A stretch of DNA of 64,000 bases from CAYMPH01 sp964529415. Its GTDB lineage: Bacteria > Spirochaetota > UBA4802 > UBA5550. Below, piece by piece: positions 16,871 through 26,586 of the stretch. The position numbers were made by a program, and so were the translations under genes. Each line of letters opens with the position of its first letter. Position 1 is the first letter of the stretch. The DNA lies in the NCBI GenBank assembly GCA_964529415.1, contig CAZGWD010000006.1, forward strand, positions 147,991 through 211,990. The letters run 5' to 3'. The notes beneath the pieces were generated by a model. It did no database searches and was not told where the DNA came from. It saw nothing but the letters and a program-made list of their open reading frames with translations.

Positions 16871-19800
16871 ATGGCTGGTAAATTAAAAATGAAATCAATG
16901 GACGGCAATGGGGCGGCATCTCATGTTGCTTATGCATTTACCGAAGTAACAGCTATTTATCCTATTACGCCTTCAACAACAATGGCTGAAAATGTAGACG
17001 ATTGGGCTGCATACGGAAAGAAAAACATTTTTGGAGATATTGTCAAGGTTGCTGAGATGCAGTCTGAAGCAGGTGCAGCAGGATCAGTTCATGGCGCTCT
17101 TCAGTCCGGAGTTCTTGCGACAACCTTTACCGCATCTCAGGGACTTTTGCTTATGATACCGAATATGTATAAAATTTCAGGGGAACTTCTCCCTGGAGTA
17201 TTTCATGTAAGCGCCAGATCTCTATCAACAATGGCTCTTTCAATATTTGGCGATCATTCTGATATTTATTCAATCAGGCAGACCGGATTTGCAATGCTTG
17301 CAACAGCCGGCGTCCAGGAAGTAATGGATCTTTCCGGGGTTGCCCATCTTGCTGCTATAAAAAGCAGAGTGCCTTTTCTGCATTTTTTTGACGGGTTCAG
17401 AACCTCTCATGAAATTCAGAAAATTGAAGTAATAGAATATGAAGATTTAGCAAAACTTATAGATTATAAAGAGCTCGATGCTTTCAGGGAAAGAGCTTTA
17501 AATCCGGAGCATCCTGTAACAAGAGGAACTGCAATGAATCCGGATATTTATTTTCAGGCAAGGGAAGCTTCCAATTCATATTATGATGCGGTTCCAGATA
17601 TTGTAGAAAATTACATGAAAGAGATAACAAAAATTACCGGCAGGGAATACCATCCATTCAATTATTACGGAGCGCCTGATGCTGAGAATATTATTGTAGC
17701 TATGGGTTCTGTATGCGAAACTATTTCAGAGACTATAGATTATCTTATAGCTAAAGGGGAGAAGGTAGGTTTGATTTCTGTTCATCTTTACAGGCCTTTT
17801 TCTGCGAAATATTTTATGAATGTATTTCCGAAAACAGTAAAAAAAATAGCTGTACTGGATAGAACAAAAGAGCCTGGAGCTAATGGCGAGCCGTTATATC
17901 TTGATCTCAGGGAGATGTTTTACGGTAAAGAAAATGCGCCTCTTATTGTCGGAGGAAGATACGGTTTAAGTTCAAAGGACACAGTTCCGAAACATATTAT
18001 TTCTGTTTATGATAATCTTAAACAGAAAGAACCAAAAAACGGCTTTACAGTAGGAATAACTGATGACGTGACATTTAAATCACTTCCGCTTGGACCTGAT
18101 GTAAGTGTTGTTCCTGAGGGAACATTCGAAGCGAAATTTTACGGTCTTGGATCAGATGGTACCGTTGGTGCAAATAAAAATTCAATTAAAATTATCGGAG
18201 ATACAACCGACCGTTATGCACAGGCATACTTTGCGTATGATTCCAAGAAATCCGGCGGGGTTACCGTTTCCCATCTCAGGTTCGGTAAAAAACAGATCAA
18301 ATCCACATATCTGATTAATTATCCTGATTTTGTCGCTTGTCATGTCCCGTCATATCTGAAACAATATGATATGCTGAGAGGCATGAAAAAAGGCGGGACT
18401 TTTTTACTGAATAGCGTCTGGGATGCTGAAGAAACAAAAAGAAGACTTCCTGACCATATGAAGAAATTCATGGCTGTGAATGATATAAAATTTTATATTA
18501 TAAACGCAACAGTAATCGCAGAAGAGCTTGGCCTTGGCGGTAGAACAAATTCAATTATGCAGGCTGCGTTTTTTAAGCTTGCAGAAGTAATTCCTTATAA
18601 AGATTCAGAAAATGAAATGAAAAAAGCCATCAAGAAATCATACGGCAAAAAGGGCGATGATGTTGTAAATAAAAATTACTCTGCAGTTGAAAAAGGCGGC
18701 GAAGGAATTGAAAAAATAGAGATACCTGCAGAATGGAAGAATATTACTGTAAAGGATGCTCCAGATGACGCGGATCTGCCGGATTTTGTTAAAAATATTG
18801 CAAGGCCGATGGGGCATCTACTTGGTGATGATCTTCCTGTAAGTGCATTTGCTGATATGGCAGATGGAACTCATCCTCAGGGAACATCTGCTTATGAAAA
18901 AAGAGGAATTGCAGTAAATGTTCCAGAGTGGCATGATGAAAACTGTATCCAGTGCAACCAGTGTTCGTTTGTCTGCCCTCATTCAGTTATCAGGCCGTTT
19001 CTAATGACTGAACAGGAAGCTGCCGGAATTCCTGCAGGCACAAAAATAATAAAGGCTGTAGGCAAAGGCTTTGAAGGATTTCAGTATAGAATACAGATAA
19101 GTCCTCTTGACTGTACCGGCTGCGGAAACTGCGCTGATATATGCCCTGCAAAACAGAAAGCATTAATCATGAAACCTATTACAACTCAGGAGATTGAGAT
19201 TGAGAGGTGGAATTATTTTATAAATAATGTATCTTGCAAATCGAACATAATTGCCAATAATACTGTTAAAGGCAGCCAGTTTACCAAACCGCTTTTTGAA
19301 TTTTCAGGAGCTTGCGCAGGCTGCGGCGAGACACCTCATATAAAACTCCTTACACAGCTTTTCGGTGACAGAATGATGGTGGCAAATGCAACTGGATGTA
19401 CATCAATCTACAGCGGTTCATCTCCTGCAACTCCTTATACTGTTAATGAAGATGGATGCGGACCTTCATGGGCAAGTTCACTTTTTGAAGATAATGCGGA
19501 GTATGGCTTTGGTATGAATCTCGGTGCGAGCCACATGAGAGAGCATATCAGCAATCTTGCAAAAGAACTTATTAATGAAACAAAATCTGAAGAATTAAAA
19601 GCCGCATTAAAAGAATGGGAAGAATCCTCATTGTTTGGTGAAAAATCAAAATTAGCTAAAAAAGCGCTTATACCGCTTCTGGAAAAAGAGGATAATCCAA
19701 AAGCGAAAGAAATTTTAAAGCAGAAGCAGTTTCTGGTTAAAAAATCTATTTGGATTATCGGCGGAGACGGATGGGCATATGATATAGGATATGGCGGTCT

Positions 19801-20398
19801 TGATCACGTTCTATCAATGGGCGATGATGTTAATGTACTTGTTGTTGATACAGAGGTTTATTCCAATACTGGCGGGCAGGCTTCCAAATCATCTCCTACT
19901 GCAGCTGTTGCAAAATTTGCTGCATCTGGAAAAAAAATGAGAAAAAAAGATCTCGGTTTAATGGCTATATCCTATGGTTATGTTTATGTAGCTCAGGTTG
20001 CAATGGGCTCAAACCAGAATCAGTATCTTAAAGCAGTTCTTGAGGCTGAAAGCTATCCCGGACCTTCGCTTGTTATTGCATACTCTCCGTGTATAAACCA
20101 TGGCCTCAGATCCGGAATGGGGAAATCCCAGCAGGAAGCTAAAAATGCTGTAGAAGCCGGTTACTGGCACCTTTACAGATATAACCCGCTGCTTGAAAAA
20201 GAAGGCAAGAATCCGTTTATACTCGATTCAAAAGAACCTCAATGGGATAAATTTCAGGATTTTTTAATGGGAGAAGTAAGATACACGACGCTATTAAAAG
20301 AGTTTCCTGATACTGCAAGAGAACTTTATCAGGCGGCAGAAGATAATGCGAGATGGAGATATAAAACATATCAGAAATTATCACAATCTCCAGTCTGA
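16871..20398 (+). CDS. nifJ: Pyruvate:ferredoxin (flavodoxin) oxidoreductase
   Basis: 1175 residues, the single-chain form in which all domains are fused. It oxidises pyruvate with CoA to acetyl-CoA, CO2 and reduced ferredoxin or flavodoxin in the cytoplasm. The pyruvate-binding first domain carries YPITPSTTMAE (about 31-41). Two ferredoxin-type clusters appear as CIQCNQCSFVCP (about 692-703) and CTGCGNCADICPA (about 747-759). The thiamine-diphosphate domain has ACAGCGETP and GGDGWAYDIGYGG (about 964-976) with YSNTGGQ. A further proximal-cluster cysteine is in the family position late in the chain (YSPCINHG). The gene is monocistronic or leads a pair with mntP, 14 bases downstream. Confidence 0.97.
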   Translation: MAGKLKMKSMDGNGAASHVAYAFTEVTAIYPITPSTTMAENVDDWAAYGKKNIFGDIVKVAEMQSEAGAAGSVHGALQSGVLATTFTASQGLLLMIPNMYKISGELLPGVFHVSARSLSTMALSIFGDHSDIYSIRQTGFAMLATAGVQEVMDLSGVAHLAAIKSRVPFLHFFDGFRTSHEIQKIEVIEYEDLAKLIDYKELDAFRERALNPEHPVTRGTAMNPDIYFQAREASNSYYDAVPDIVENYMKEITKITGREYHPFNYYGAPDAENIIVAMGSVCETISETIDYLIAKGEKVGLISVHLYRPFSAKYFMNVFPKTVKKIAVLDRTKEPGANGEPLYLDLREMFYGKENAPLIVGGRYGLSSKDTVPKHIISVYDNLKQKEPKNGFTVGITDDVTFKSLPLGPDVSVVPEGTFEAKFYGLGSDGTVGANKNSIKIIGDTTDRYAQAYFAYDSKKSGGVTVSHLRFGKKQIKSTYLINYPDFVACHVPSYLKQYDMLRGMKKGGTFLLNSVWDAEETKRRLPDHMKKFMAVNDIKFYIINATVIAEELGLGGRTNSIMQAAFFKLAEVIPYKDSENEMKKAIKKSYGKKGDDVVNKNYSAVEKGGEGIEKIEIPAEWKNITVKDAPDDADLPDFVKNIARPMGHLLGDDLPVSAFADMADGTHPQGTSAYEKRGIAVNVPEWHDENCIQCNQCSFVCPHSVIRPFLMTEQEAAGIPAGTKIIKAVGKGFEGFQYRIQISPLDCTGCGNCADICPAKQKALIMKPITTQEIEIERWNYFINNVSCKSNIIANNTVKGSQFTKPLFEFSGACAGCGETPHIKLLTQLFGDRMMVANATGCTSIYSGSSPATPYTVNEDGCGPSWASSLFEDNAEYGFGMNLGASHMREHISNLAKELINETKSEELKAALKEWEESSLFGEKSKLAKKALIPLLEKEDNPKAKEILKQKQFLVKKSIWIIGGDGWAYDIGYGGLDHVLSMGDDVNVLVVDTEVYSNTGGQASKSSPTAAVAKFAASGKKMRKKDLGLMAISYGYVYVAQVAMGSNQNQYLKAVLEAESYPGPSLVIAYSPCINHGLRSGMGKSQQEAKNAVEAGYWHLYRYNPLLEKEGKNPFILDSKEPQWDKFQDFLMGEVRYTTLLKEFPDTARELYQAAEDNARWRYKTYQKLSQSPV

Positions 20399-20412
20399 TA
20401 AGCAGAATAAAA

Positions 20413-20970
20413 ATGGATTTACTCTCAGTTTTTTTAATAGCCGCGGGCCTGTCTATGGATGCGTTCGCGGTTTCTTTGTCTACAGGATTGGCACTCAGAT
20501 GCACTGCAATTGATGCGTTTAAGCTTGCTTTTTTCTTCGGTTTTTTTCAGTTTATGATGCCGGTTATAGGCTGGGCAGGAGCAAGCCGTTTCAGCGATCT
20601 GATATCGAGTTTTGATCACTGGATTGCATTTGCCCTTTTATTGATCATCGGGTTAAAAATGATTTATGAATCACTTCAGAAAGATGAAGACAGGGTATGC
20701 CTTGTTTTGAATTTAAAGACTCTGTTTATTCTTGCAATTGCCACAAGTATTGATGCTCTTGCAGTTGGAATAAGTTTTGCATTTCTGAATGTTTCTATAG
20801 TTCAACCGGTAATAATTATAGGCGTGGTTACTTTTTTGTTTTCTCTTGCAGGTGTTTATATAGGGAAGAAATCCGGTCATTTCTTTGAAAAAAAGATGGA
20901 ATTCATAGGTGGCTTAATCCTTATATTTATTGGAATAAAAATTCTGGTTGAACATATTTTTCTAAAATAA
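20413..20970 (+). CDS. mntP: Manganese efflux pump MntP
   Basis: 185 residues, six membrane spans in two repeated halves. The paired signatures SMDAFAVS (14-21) and TSIDALAVG (112-120) supply the acidic residues of the MntP family, which exports Mn2+ across the inner membrane. The gene starts 14 bases after nifJ. That leaves no room for the manganese riboswitch that often precedes this gene, so it is probably read from the nifJ promoter or a promoter within nifJ. Confidence 0.93.
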   Translation: MDLLSVFLIAAGLSMDAFAVSLSTGLALRCTAIDAFKLAFFFGFFQFMMPVIGWAGASRFSDLISSFDHWIAFALLLIIGLKMIYESLQKDEDRVCLVLNLKTLFILAIATSIDALAVGISFAFLNVSIVQPVIIIGVVTFLFSLAGVYIGKKSGHFFEKKMEFIGGLILIFIGIKILVEHIFLK

Positions 20971-21046
20971 ATTTAAGATATTCCGATAATAATTATGTCT
21001 CATCGTTGTTTTGATGTGATTATAATTTTTCTGGAAGGTCAATTTT

Positions 21047-21544
21047 ATGAAAAAAATGATTATTATAATTTTTATTACTTTATTTGCTGTTTCATTCCTG
21101 TCTGCACAGGTAAAAAATCCTAAATCCGCTCTTGAGCAGGCTGCAGATGACTCCAAATATCAGTCAGGCGCGATGTTTTTCAGTTTGAACAGGTATGACA
21201 AGGCATTGCAGGAGTTTTCCGAGTATCTGGAAATTTATTATAATGGAAATCACAGACACGAAGCATATAAAAAAATAGCTGAAATTTATATATTGAGTTT
21301 TGATTATCAGAAGGCAGCGGATAAATATAAATTATTATATGAAGAATTCAGCTCAAGCGAAGACGGCCTTGAGGGATATTTCAGAGCAGGAATCTGCTAT
21401 CAGAAAATGGGCTATGATGATAAAGCAAAGGATATTTTTACTGAAATACAGACGAATTATCCTGAATCATCATTTGCAAGGCAGTCGCAGGCTCAGCTTG
21501 ATTTGATGAAAATATTGGCATCTGACGGTATTGTTTCTAAATAG
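21047..21544 (+). CDS. Small exported TPR protein
   Basis: 165 residues with a signal peptide (cleavage after LSA, about 21) and about three tetratricopeptide repeats, for example YQSGAMFFSLNRYDKALQEF and YFRAGICYQKMGYDDKAKDI. It is of the BamD/YbgF kind but lacks a lipobox. It is preceded by a Shine-Dalgarno (GGAAGG) and stands alone between mntP and a toxin pair. Partner unknown. Confidence 0.7.
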   Translation: MKKMIIIIFITLFAVSFLSAQVKNPKSALEQAADDSKYQSGAMFFSLNRYDKALQEFSEYLEIYYNGNHRHEAYKKIAEIYILSFDYQKAADKYKLLYEEFSSSEDGLEGYFRAGICYQKMGYDDKAKDIFTEIQTNYPESSFARQSQAQLDLMKILASDGIVSK

Positions 21545-21640
21545 TCCGCGAATTTATAGCAACTGAATTTAAACTAATTATTGATTTACTACTTGACTCT
21601 CTGCTGATTTTTTGATTGTATGAATATTAAAGGATTATTG

Positions 21641-21850
21641 ATGCAAATTACAGAGGATCATCCGGCAGGCAATTTGAAACAGACAATTAAAAAAGCAGTT
21701 AAAAGCAAACTTCCGGCAAAGAAACTGAAATCAGATACAAATGACGGAATTGACAGCAGTTCCCTTTTAAAAGCTATAGATGAAGGAATGCTGACTGAAT
21801 CTATCGAAAAAATTATTTTTATTAAAAAACTCATGTCGCGGATTCAGTAA
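21641..21850 (+). CDS. Putative antitoxin partner of the RelE-type toxin
   Basis: 69 residues from the ATG at 21641, chosen over an in-frame ATG at 21620 because AAAGGA lies six bases upstream of the inner start. It is a small, Lys-rich soluble protein with no domain that I recognise. The call as an antitoxin rests on position: it precedes a RelE-like gene by five bases in the same direction, the usual antitoxin-first order. Confidence 0.5.
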   Translation: MQITEDHPAGNLKQTIKKAVKSKLPAKKLKSDTNDGIDSSSLLKAIDEGMLTESIEKIIFIKKLMSRIQ

Positions 21851-21855
21851 ATAAT

Positions 21856-22122
21856 ATGGAAATTGAAATAAAAAAAAGCTTCACAAAAGATATCGACAAG
21901 ATCCGTGATAAAAAAATTTTAAACACTATAAATGATATTATAGTTCAGATTGAAAAGTCATCCATGCTGAAGGAAATCAAGCTGATAAAAAAGCTGGAAG
22001 GCTCAAAAAAACACCACCAGATAAAAATCGGCGATTACAGATTCGGTCTATTCGTTGAAAATAATATTATTCACCTGGTTCGATTTCTACACAGGAAAGA
22101 GATTTACAGATATGTACTGTAA
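21856..22122 (+). CDS. RelE/ParE-family toxin
   Basis: 88 residues. The sequence follows the RelE/StbE pattern: FTKDIDKIRDKKI at the start, KKLEGSKKHHQIKIGDYRFG in the middle (the family's L-x-G-x-RIRxGDYR motif, with the first Arg replaced by Gln), and HRKEIYRYVL at the end. Family members usually cleave mRNA in the ribosomal A site; ParE-like relatives poison gyrase. The basic YRF and HRKEIYR residues favour RelE-like RNase action, but this is inference. It is convergent with the following oxidoreductase. Confidence 0.75.
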   Translation: MEIEIKKSFTKDIDKIRDKKILNTINDIIVQIEKSSMLKEIKLIKKLEGSKKHHQIKIGDYRFGLFVENNIIHLVRFLHRKEIYRYVL

Positions 22123-22130
22123 GGGAATTA

Positions 22131-23630
22131 TCACAATTCAGTAGTATCAAATTTCTTTTTATCCTCTCGGCATATCTTCTGCGTTATGGACCTCCCGCTC
22201 ATTCCGCATGGAGGGAGTCCTCCGCCCGGATTAGTCCACTGGCCAAGCATATAGAAATTTTTTAAACCCGGAAGCGTCTGTCCGAGATTTTTCATCATAT
22301 TTTTCCGTGTTGGGGCAAAACCCTCGTAACTGCCGCGCCAGTTTCCTGTATAGCGGATTATTGTTGCAGGTGTTGCAACATCAACAACTTCTACTGCTTT
22401 TTTAAAACCTGCGAATTCAGAATCGATTGCATCAATTATTGCTTTAGAAACCGCAAGTTTTTCGGCACTGTATTTTTTTGGGTTTTCATCGCGTAGTATT
22501 GTCCAGTATGTTTCATTGCGGGTTGATATCATTACCATGGCTGAGGTTTTACCTTTAGGAGCGTTTGTAGGATCAAAAGACATGAATCTTACACCTAAGG
22601 TTTTAAGGCGCAGCGCACCATTTTCGAGTATTATTTCCTTTTTAACAGGGAAAATGGACATTGAAGGCTGATTGCTGAAATCTTTATTAAGGCCGATTCC
22701 AATCTGAATTATAGAAGGGAAAAGCGAATAAGATTCATAAGCGTTTTTAAGAAGTGGTGATATGTATTTGCCTTCAAGCATCGAATAAATTGTTGTGTAT
22801 CCGTCAGCTGCTGAAATAACTCTGTCAGCTTTATGTTTTTTTCCATTGGATAATATTCCTGTAACTGTATCGTTTTCTACCAGAATCTTTTCAACTTTTT
22901 CTTTGTAATGGATTTTTCCTCCAAGGGTAATATAGCGCGCTTCAATTGAGCGTGAAAAAGCAAGCGAACCTCCGATAGGATATCCTGCAGATTTTATATT
23001 CATGTAGCCGAGCATCATCATCATACCGCTCATTGGAAAATCCGGCAGGCCGTTTTCCTGATAAAATGTTCCGAAGAATTCTTTCAGAATAGGGCTTTTC
23101 AGTCCTGATGCAAATAATGAAGAACTTATTTTACCCCATTTTAGAAAAGCTGGAAGAGCAGATAAAGCACCTGTAATCATTGAAATATTTTTTAAAAAAG
23201 AATGTTTTCCAATAGGCATATCAAGAGCAGACATCTTTTTAATTCCTTTGCAGAAAGCGCTAATCTGCGCTTTATCATCAGGTCCGAGACGGAGCATCTC
23301 TTTTTCGAGACGATCGGGATCAGTATACATGGTAAATTTGGTTCCATCAGCAGATTTATAGGTTACGTATTCATCCCATTCAACAAACTTGCGGTTTTTT
23401 ACAGCTCCAAGCTCCTTCCAGATGATATGCATATCGGTTGAAGGGCCAGATCCCATAAGCCAGTGAATACACCCGTCAAACCTGTACCCTTTTCTGGTCC
23501 AGGCTGTGCAAAGTCCTCCAGGCAGATTATGCATTTCAAATATTTCTGTATTATATCCATTCATCTGGAGGTATGTTCCTGCAGCAAGGCCTGCAATGCC
23601 TCCTCCGATAATAATTATATTACCATTCAT
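22131..23630 (-). CDS. FAD-dependent oxidoreductase, phytoene desaturase (CrtI)/retinol saturase-like
   Basis: 499 residues. The N-terminus carries the dinucleotide-binding GGGIAGLAAG (8-17), followed by the FAD-binding EMHNLPGGLCTAW region. The C-terminal MLGQWTNPGGGLPPCGMSGR closes the FAD site, as in CrtI-like desaturases and retinol 13,14-reductases. No other carotenoid gene is in view, so the substrate (polyisoprenoid, retinoid-like or other) is open. A single gene on the reverse strand, divergent from aspS. Confidence 0.8.
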   Translation of the reverse strand: MNGNIIIIGGGIAGLAAGTYLQMNGYNTEIFEMHNLPGGLCTAWTRKGYRFDGCIHWLMGSGPSTDMHIIWKELGAVKNRKFVEWDEYVTYKSADGTKFTMYTDPDRLEKEMLRLGPDDKAQISAFCKGIKKMSALDMPIGKHSFLKNISMITGALSALPAFLKWGKISSSLFASGLKSPILKEFFGTFYQENGLPDFPMSGMMMMLGYMNIKSAGYPIGGSLAFSRSIEARYITLGGKIHYKEKVEKILVENDTVTGILSNGKKHKADRVISAADGYTTIYSMLEGKYISPLLKNAYESYSLFPSIIQIGIGLNKDFSNQPSMSIFPVKKEIILENGALRLKTLGVRFMSFDPTNAPKGKTSAMVMISTRNETYWTILRDENPKKYSAEKLAVSKAIIDAIDSEFAGFKKAVEVVDVATPATIIRYTGNWRGSYEGFAPTRKNMMKNLGQTLPGLKNFYMLGQWTNPGGGLPPCGMSGRSITQKICREDKKKFDTTEL

Positions 23631-23737
23631 AAATACACTCCATTAAATTTCGTAAATTTAATCACTAATCCATCAAATTGAAAATAAGTTCAAGAATAAA
23701 TTACTTTTCATGCCTTCAAATAACTTTCTTTTAAAAC

Positions 23738-23768
23738 TTGACAAAAAAGCCCTGTTTTTAGGTTTATA
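23738..23768 (+). promoter_or_regulatory. Possible sigma-70 promoter for aspS
   Basis: TTGACA (23738-23743) is followed after 19 bases by TTTATA (23763-23768). The -35 box is perfect, but the spacing is long and the -10 weak, so this is tentative. It lies about 70 bases upstream of the aspS start. Confidence 0.35.
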
Positions 23769-23839
23769 TCATCTGTTAATTCTAATGTGAAAATAATTGA
23801 ATTTTTTAAATAAATAAATAAATTATCCAGGGAATAAAT

Positions 23840-25615
23840 ATGTTTGAAAATAAATCTTACTGCGGCGAAATAAAAGAATCAGATGAAGGAAGGGAAGTTA
23901 CCCTTGCTGGCTGGGTAGATACAAAACGAGATCTTGGCGGAATTATCTTTATTGAGCTAAGAGACGTAACCGGGCTGATTCAGGCTGTGTTTGATTCATC
24001 AGTTTCACCTGCTGCAGCTGCTGATGCTGATAAAGCCAAATCTGAATATGTTGTTTATATAAAAGGCAAAGTAAGAAAGCGTTCTGCTGAAACAGTAAAT
24101 CCTAATCTTCCAACAGGAACAATTGAAGTTGCTGCAGATACTATAGAAATACTAAATGCTTCAGCTCCGCCTCCATTCCCGATCAATACAAGGGATAATC
24201 TGAGTGAAGAGGTGAGACTTAAATACAGGTTTCTCGACCTCAGACGCGAGGAAATGAAGGAAGCTGTTATCAAGAGACATCTGCTAATGCAGAGCACAAG
24301 AAAATATCTGGTTGAAAAAAGATTTTTTGAAATTGAAACTCCAATACTGAATAAATCAACACCTGAAGGTGCAAGGGATTTTCTTGTGCCAAGCAGAATA
24401 AACAAGGGTGAATTTTACGCGCTTCCCCAGTCTCCCCAGCTGTTCAAGCAGATTCTTATGATTGCAGGCTATGACAGATATTTTCAGATAGTTAAATGCT
24501 TCAGGGACGAAGACCTCAGAAATGACCGCCAGCCGGAATTCACGCAGATTGATATGGAATTTTCATTCATCAATCAGGATATGGTGATTAAACTGATAAA
24601 CGGCCTGCTTAAATCAATAGTAAAAGATGTTATTGGGCGAGATATTGAGGATGATATTATCCGCATAACATATGACGAAGCTGTATCAAAATACGGCACA
24701 GATGCTCCTGATACAAGATTCGGTCTTGAACTCCGCGACTGCGGAGACATTTTTGCGAAATCAACATTTAATGTGTTTTCGGGCGGGCTTGCTTCAGGAG
24801 GAATCATCAAGGGATTCGCTGTTGAGGATGACGGAAAAATTTCAAGAAAGATGAGCGATGACTATACCGAGCATGTAAAGATATTCGGAGCTAAAGGTTT
24901 TCCAATGGTCCGTTTTAAAGATGGAAATCTTGAAGGCGGAATTTCCAAATTCATAAGCGAAGAAGAAAAAAACGGACTTGTAAAAAGATTCTCGTTATCC
25001 AAACCGGCAATTTTATTTTTTTCTGTGGACAAGGCGTCTGTGGTTAACCAGACACTTGCCAACATGAGAAAAAAAGTTGCGCATGATCTGAACCTAATTG
25101 ATGAAAACAAACTTAACTTTCTCTGGGTTACAGACTTTCCTCTATTTGAATATGATGAAAAGGAAAAAAGATTTTTCGCGAAACATCATCCTTTTACAGC
25201 TCCGGCAGTTGAGGATATTCCAAAACTTGAAAATCTTAAACCGGAAGATGCGGATTTAATAAAGGCTCAGGCTTATGATATAGTTTTAAATGGAAGCGAA
25301 ATCGGAGGCGGTTCGATCAGGATCAGCAATACAGATCTTCAGAGTAAAATTTTCTCACTTCTGGGTATATCAAAAGAAGAGGCAGATGTTAAATTTTCAT
25401 TCCTGCTTGAGGCTTTGAAATATGGAGCACCTCCTCATGGAGGTCTTGCACTCGGCCTTGACAGGATAATGACGCTTCTGTTAAAAAGAAATTCAATAAG
25501 AGATGTTATAGCTTTTCCAAAAACACAAAAGGGTCAATGCCTGATGAGCGGAGCCCCTTCACATGTTGTTCTGGAACAGCTAAGAGAGCTCTCGATAAGG
25601 GTTGTTGAAAAATAA
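23840..25615 (+). CDS. aspS: Aspartyl-tRNA synthetase
   Basis: 591 residues, full length for the bacterial class IIb enzyme. It has an N-terminal OB-fold anticodon-binding domain (GWVDTKRDLGGIIFIELRD), class II motif 2 (CFRDEDLRNDRQPEFTQIDM), a GAD insertion domain in the middle, and motif 3 (GGLALGLDRIM). It charges tRNA-Asp, or tRNA-Asp and tRNA-Asn if non-discriminating, in the cytoplasm. It opens a long plus-strand run; phoH begins two bases after its stop. Confidence 0.97.
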   Translation: MFENKSYCGEIKESDEGREVTLAGWVDTKRDLGGIIFIELRDVTGLIQAVFDSSVSPAAAADADKAKSEYVVYIKGKVRKRSAETVNPNLPTGTIEVAADTIEILNASAPPPFPINTRDNLSEEVRLKYRFLDLRREEMKEAVIKRHLLMQSTRKYLVEKRFFEIETPILNKSTPEGARDFLVPSRINKGEFYALPQSPQLFKQILMIAGYDRYFQIVKCFRDEDLRNDRQPEFTQIDMEFSFINQDMVIKLINGLLKSIVKDVIGRDIEDDIIRITYDEAVSKYGTDAPDTRFGLELRDCGDIFAKSTFNVFSGGLASGGIIKGFAVEDDGKISRKMSDDYTEHVKIFGAKGFPMVRFKDGNLEGGISKFISEEEKNGLVKRFSLSKPAILFFSVDKASVVNQTLANMRKKVAHDLNLIDENKLNFLWVTDFPLFEYDEKEKRFFAKHHPFTAPAVEDIPKLENLKPEDADLIKAQAYDIVLNGSEIGGGSIRISNTDLQSKIFSLLGISKEEADVKFSFLLEALKYGAPPHGGLALGLDRIMTLLLKRNSIRDVIAFPKTQKGQCLMSGAPSHVVLEQLRELSIRVVEK

Positions 25616-25616
25616 T

Positions 25617-26585
25617 ATGCATGAAAGCGTATTTGAAATAGACAATAACGCCATATTAAAATCGATCTGCGGAAGCAGTGACAGAAATATCAGAAAAATT
25701 GAAGAGCTTTCTGAGGCTTCAATAATTCCGCGCGGATCAACACTCGTTATTAAAGCATCAAAAGAAAGAAATGACAGGCTGATGAAGCTTCTTCATTTAA
25801 TGGCAGACATTCTTGACCAGAAAGACAGCTCTTATGAGTTTGATGATTTCGATATCAGGTACCTCACGCGATCTTTCATGTCCGGACAGCAGCTGAATGC
25901 GGATGATTTCAGCAGCCTTAAAATGAAATTTCCTGATAATGGGAAAATTATTGTTCCGAAAACCATCAATCAGGCTGATTATATCAATTCCATGAATAAA
26001 AATCCCGTTACAATCGGGATTGGACCTGCAGGTACAGGTAAAACATATCTTGCAGTTGCTTCTGCTATATTCAATTTATTAAGAGGAAAGATTCAGCGTA
26101 TAATTTTAACCCGTCCTGCAGTGGAAGCCGGTGAAAATCTGGGATTTCTTCCCGGAGATCTTATTCAGAAAATCAATCCGTATTTAAGGCCGCTATACGA
26201 TGCGCTATTTGACATGCAGTCAGTTGAAAGAGTTGCAGCATTGATTGAAAAAGAAATAATTGAAATTGCTCCGCTCGCATTTATGCGCGGAAGAACTTTA
26301 AATAACGCATTCGTAATACTCGATGAAGCACAGAATACAACATCGTCGCAGATGAAAATGTTTTTAACCAGGCTCGGCAATAATTCCCGATTTGTAATCT
26401 CAGGAGACATTACCCAGGTTGACCTTGACATTTCAAAGAAATCAGGACTTTCGCACGCGCATAAAGTATTGAAAGATGTAAGGGAAGTCAGGTTTATTGA
26501 ATTTGCCAAAGAGGATATTTCGCGCCATCCGGTAGTTGAAAAAATAGTTGCTGCTTATGAAAAGCACGAGGGAAGGGATAGCTGA
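25617..26585 (+). CDS. phoH: PhoH-like ATPase (YbeZ family)
   Basis: 322 residues from the ATG at 25617; the TTG at 25602 inside aspS is less likely. The Walker A motif GPAGTGKT begins at about residue 136, and LDEAQNTTSSQMKMFLTR supplies Walker B and sensor-like residues. PhoH/YbeZ proteins bind nucleotides and RNA and act with YbeY, encoded two genes downstream. The order phoH - HD membrane protein - ybeY is widely conserved in bacteria. Confidence 0.93.
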   Translation: MHESVFEIDNNAILKSICGSSDRNIRKIEELSEASIIPRGSTLVIKASKERNDRLMKLLHLMADILDQKDSSYEFDDFDIRYLTRSFMSGQQLNADDFSSLKMKFPDNGKIIVPKTINQADYINSMNKNPVTIGIGPAGTGKTYLAVASAIFNLLRGKIQRIILTRPAVEAGENLGFLPGDLIQKINPYLRPLYDALFDMQSVERVAALIEKEIIEIAPLAFMRGRTLNNAFVILDEAQNTTSSQMKMFLTRLGNNSRFVISGDITQVDLDISKKSGLSHAHKVLKDVREVRFIEFAKEDISRHPVVEKIVAAYEKHEGRDS

Positions 26586-26586
26586 T

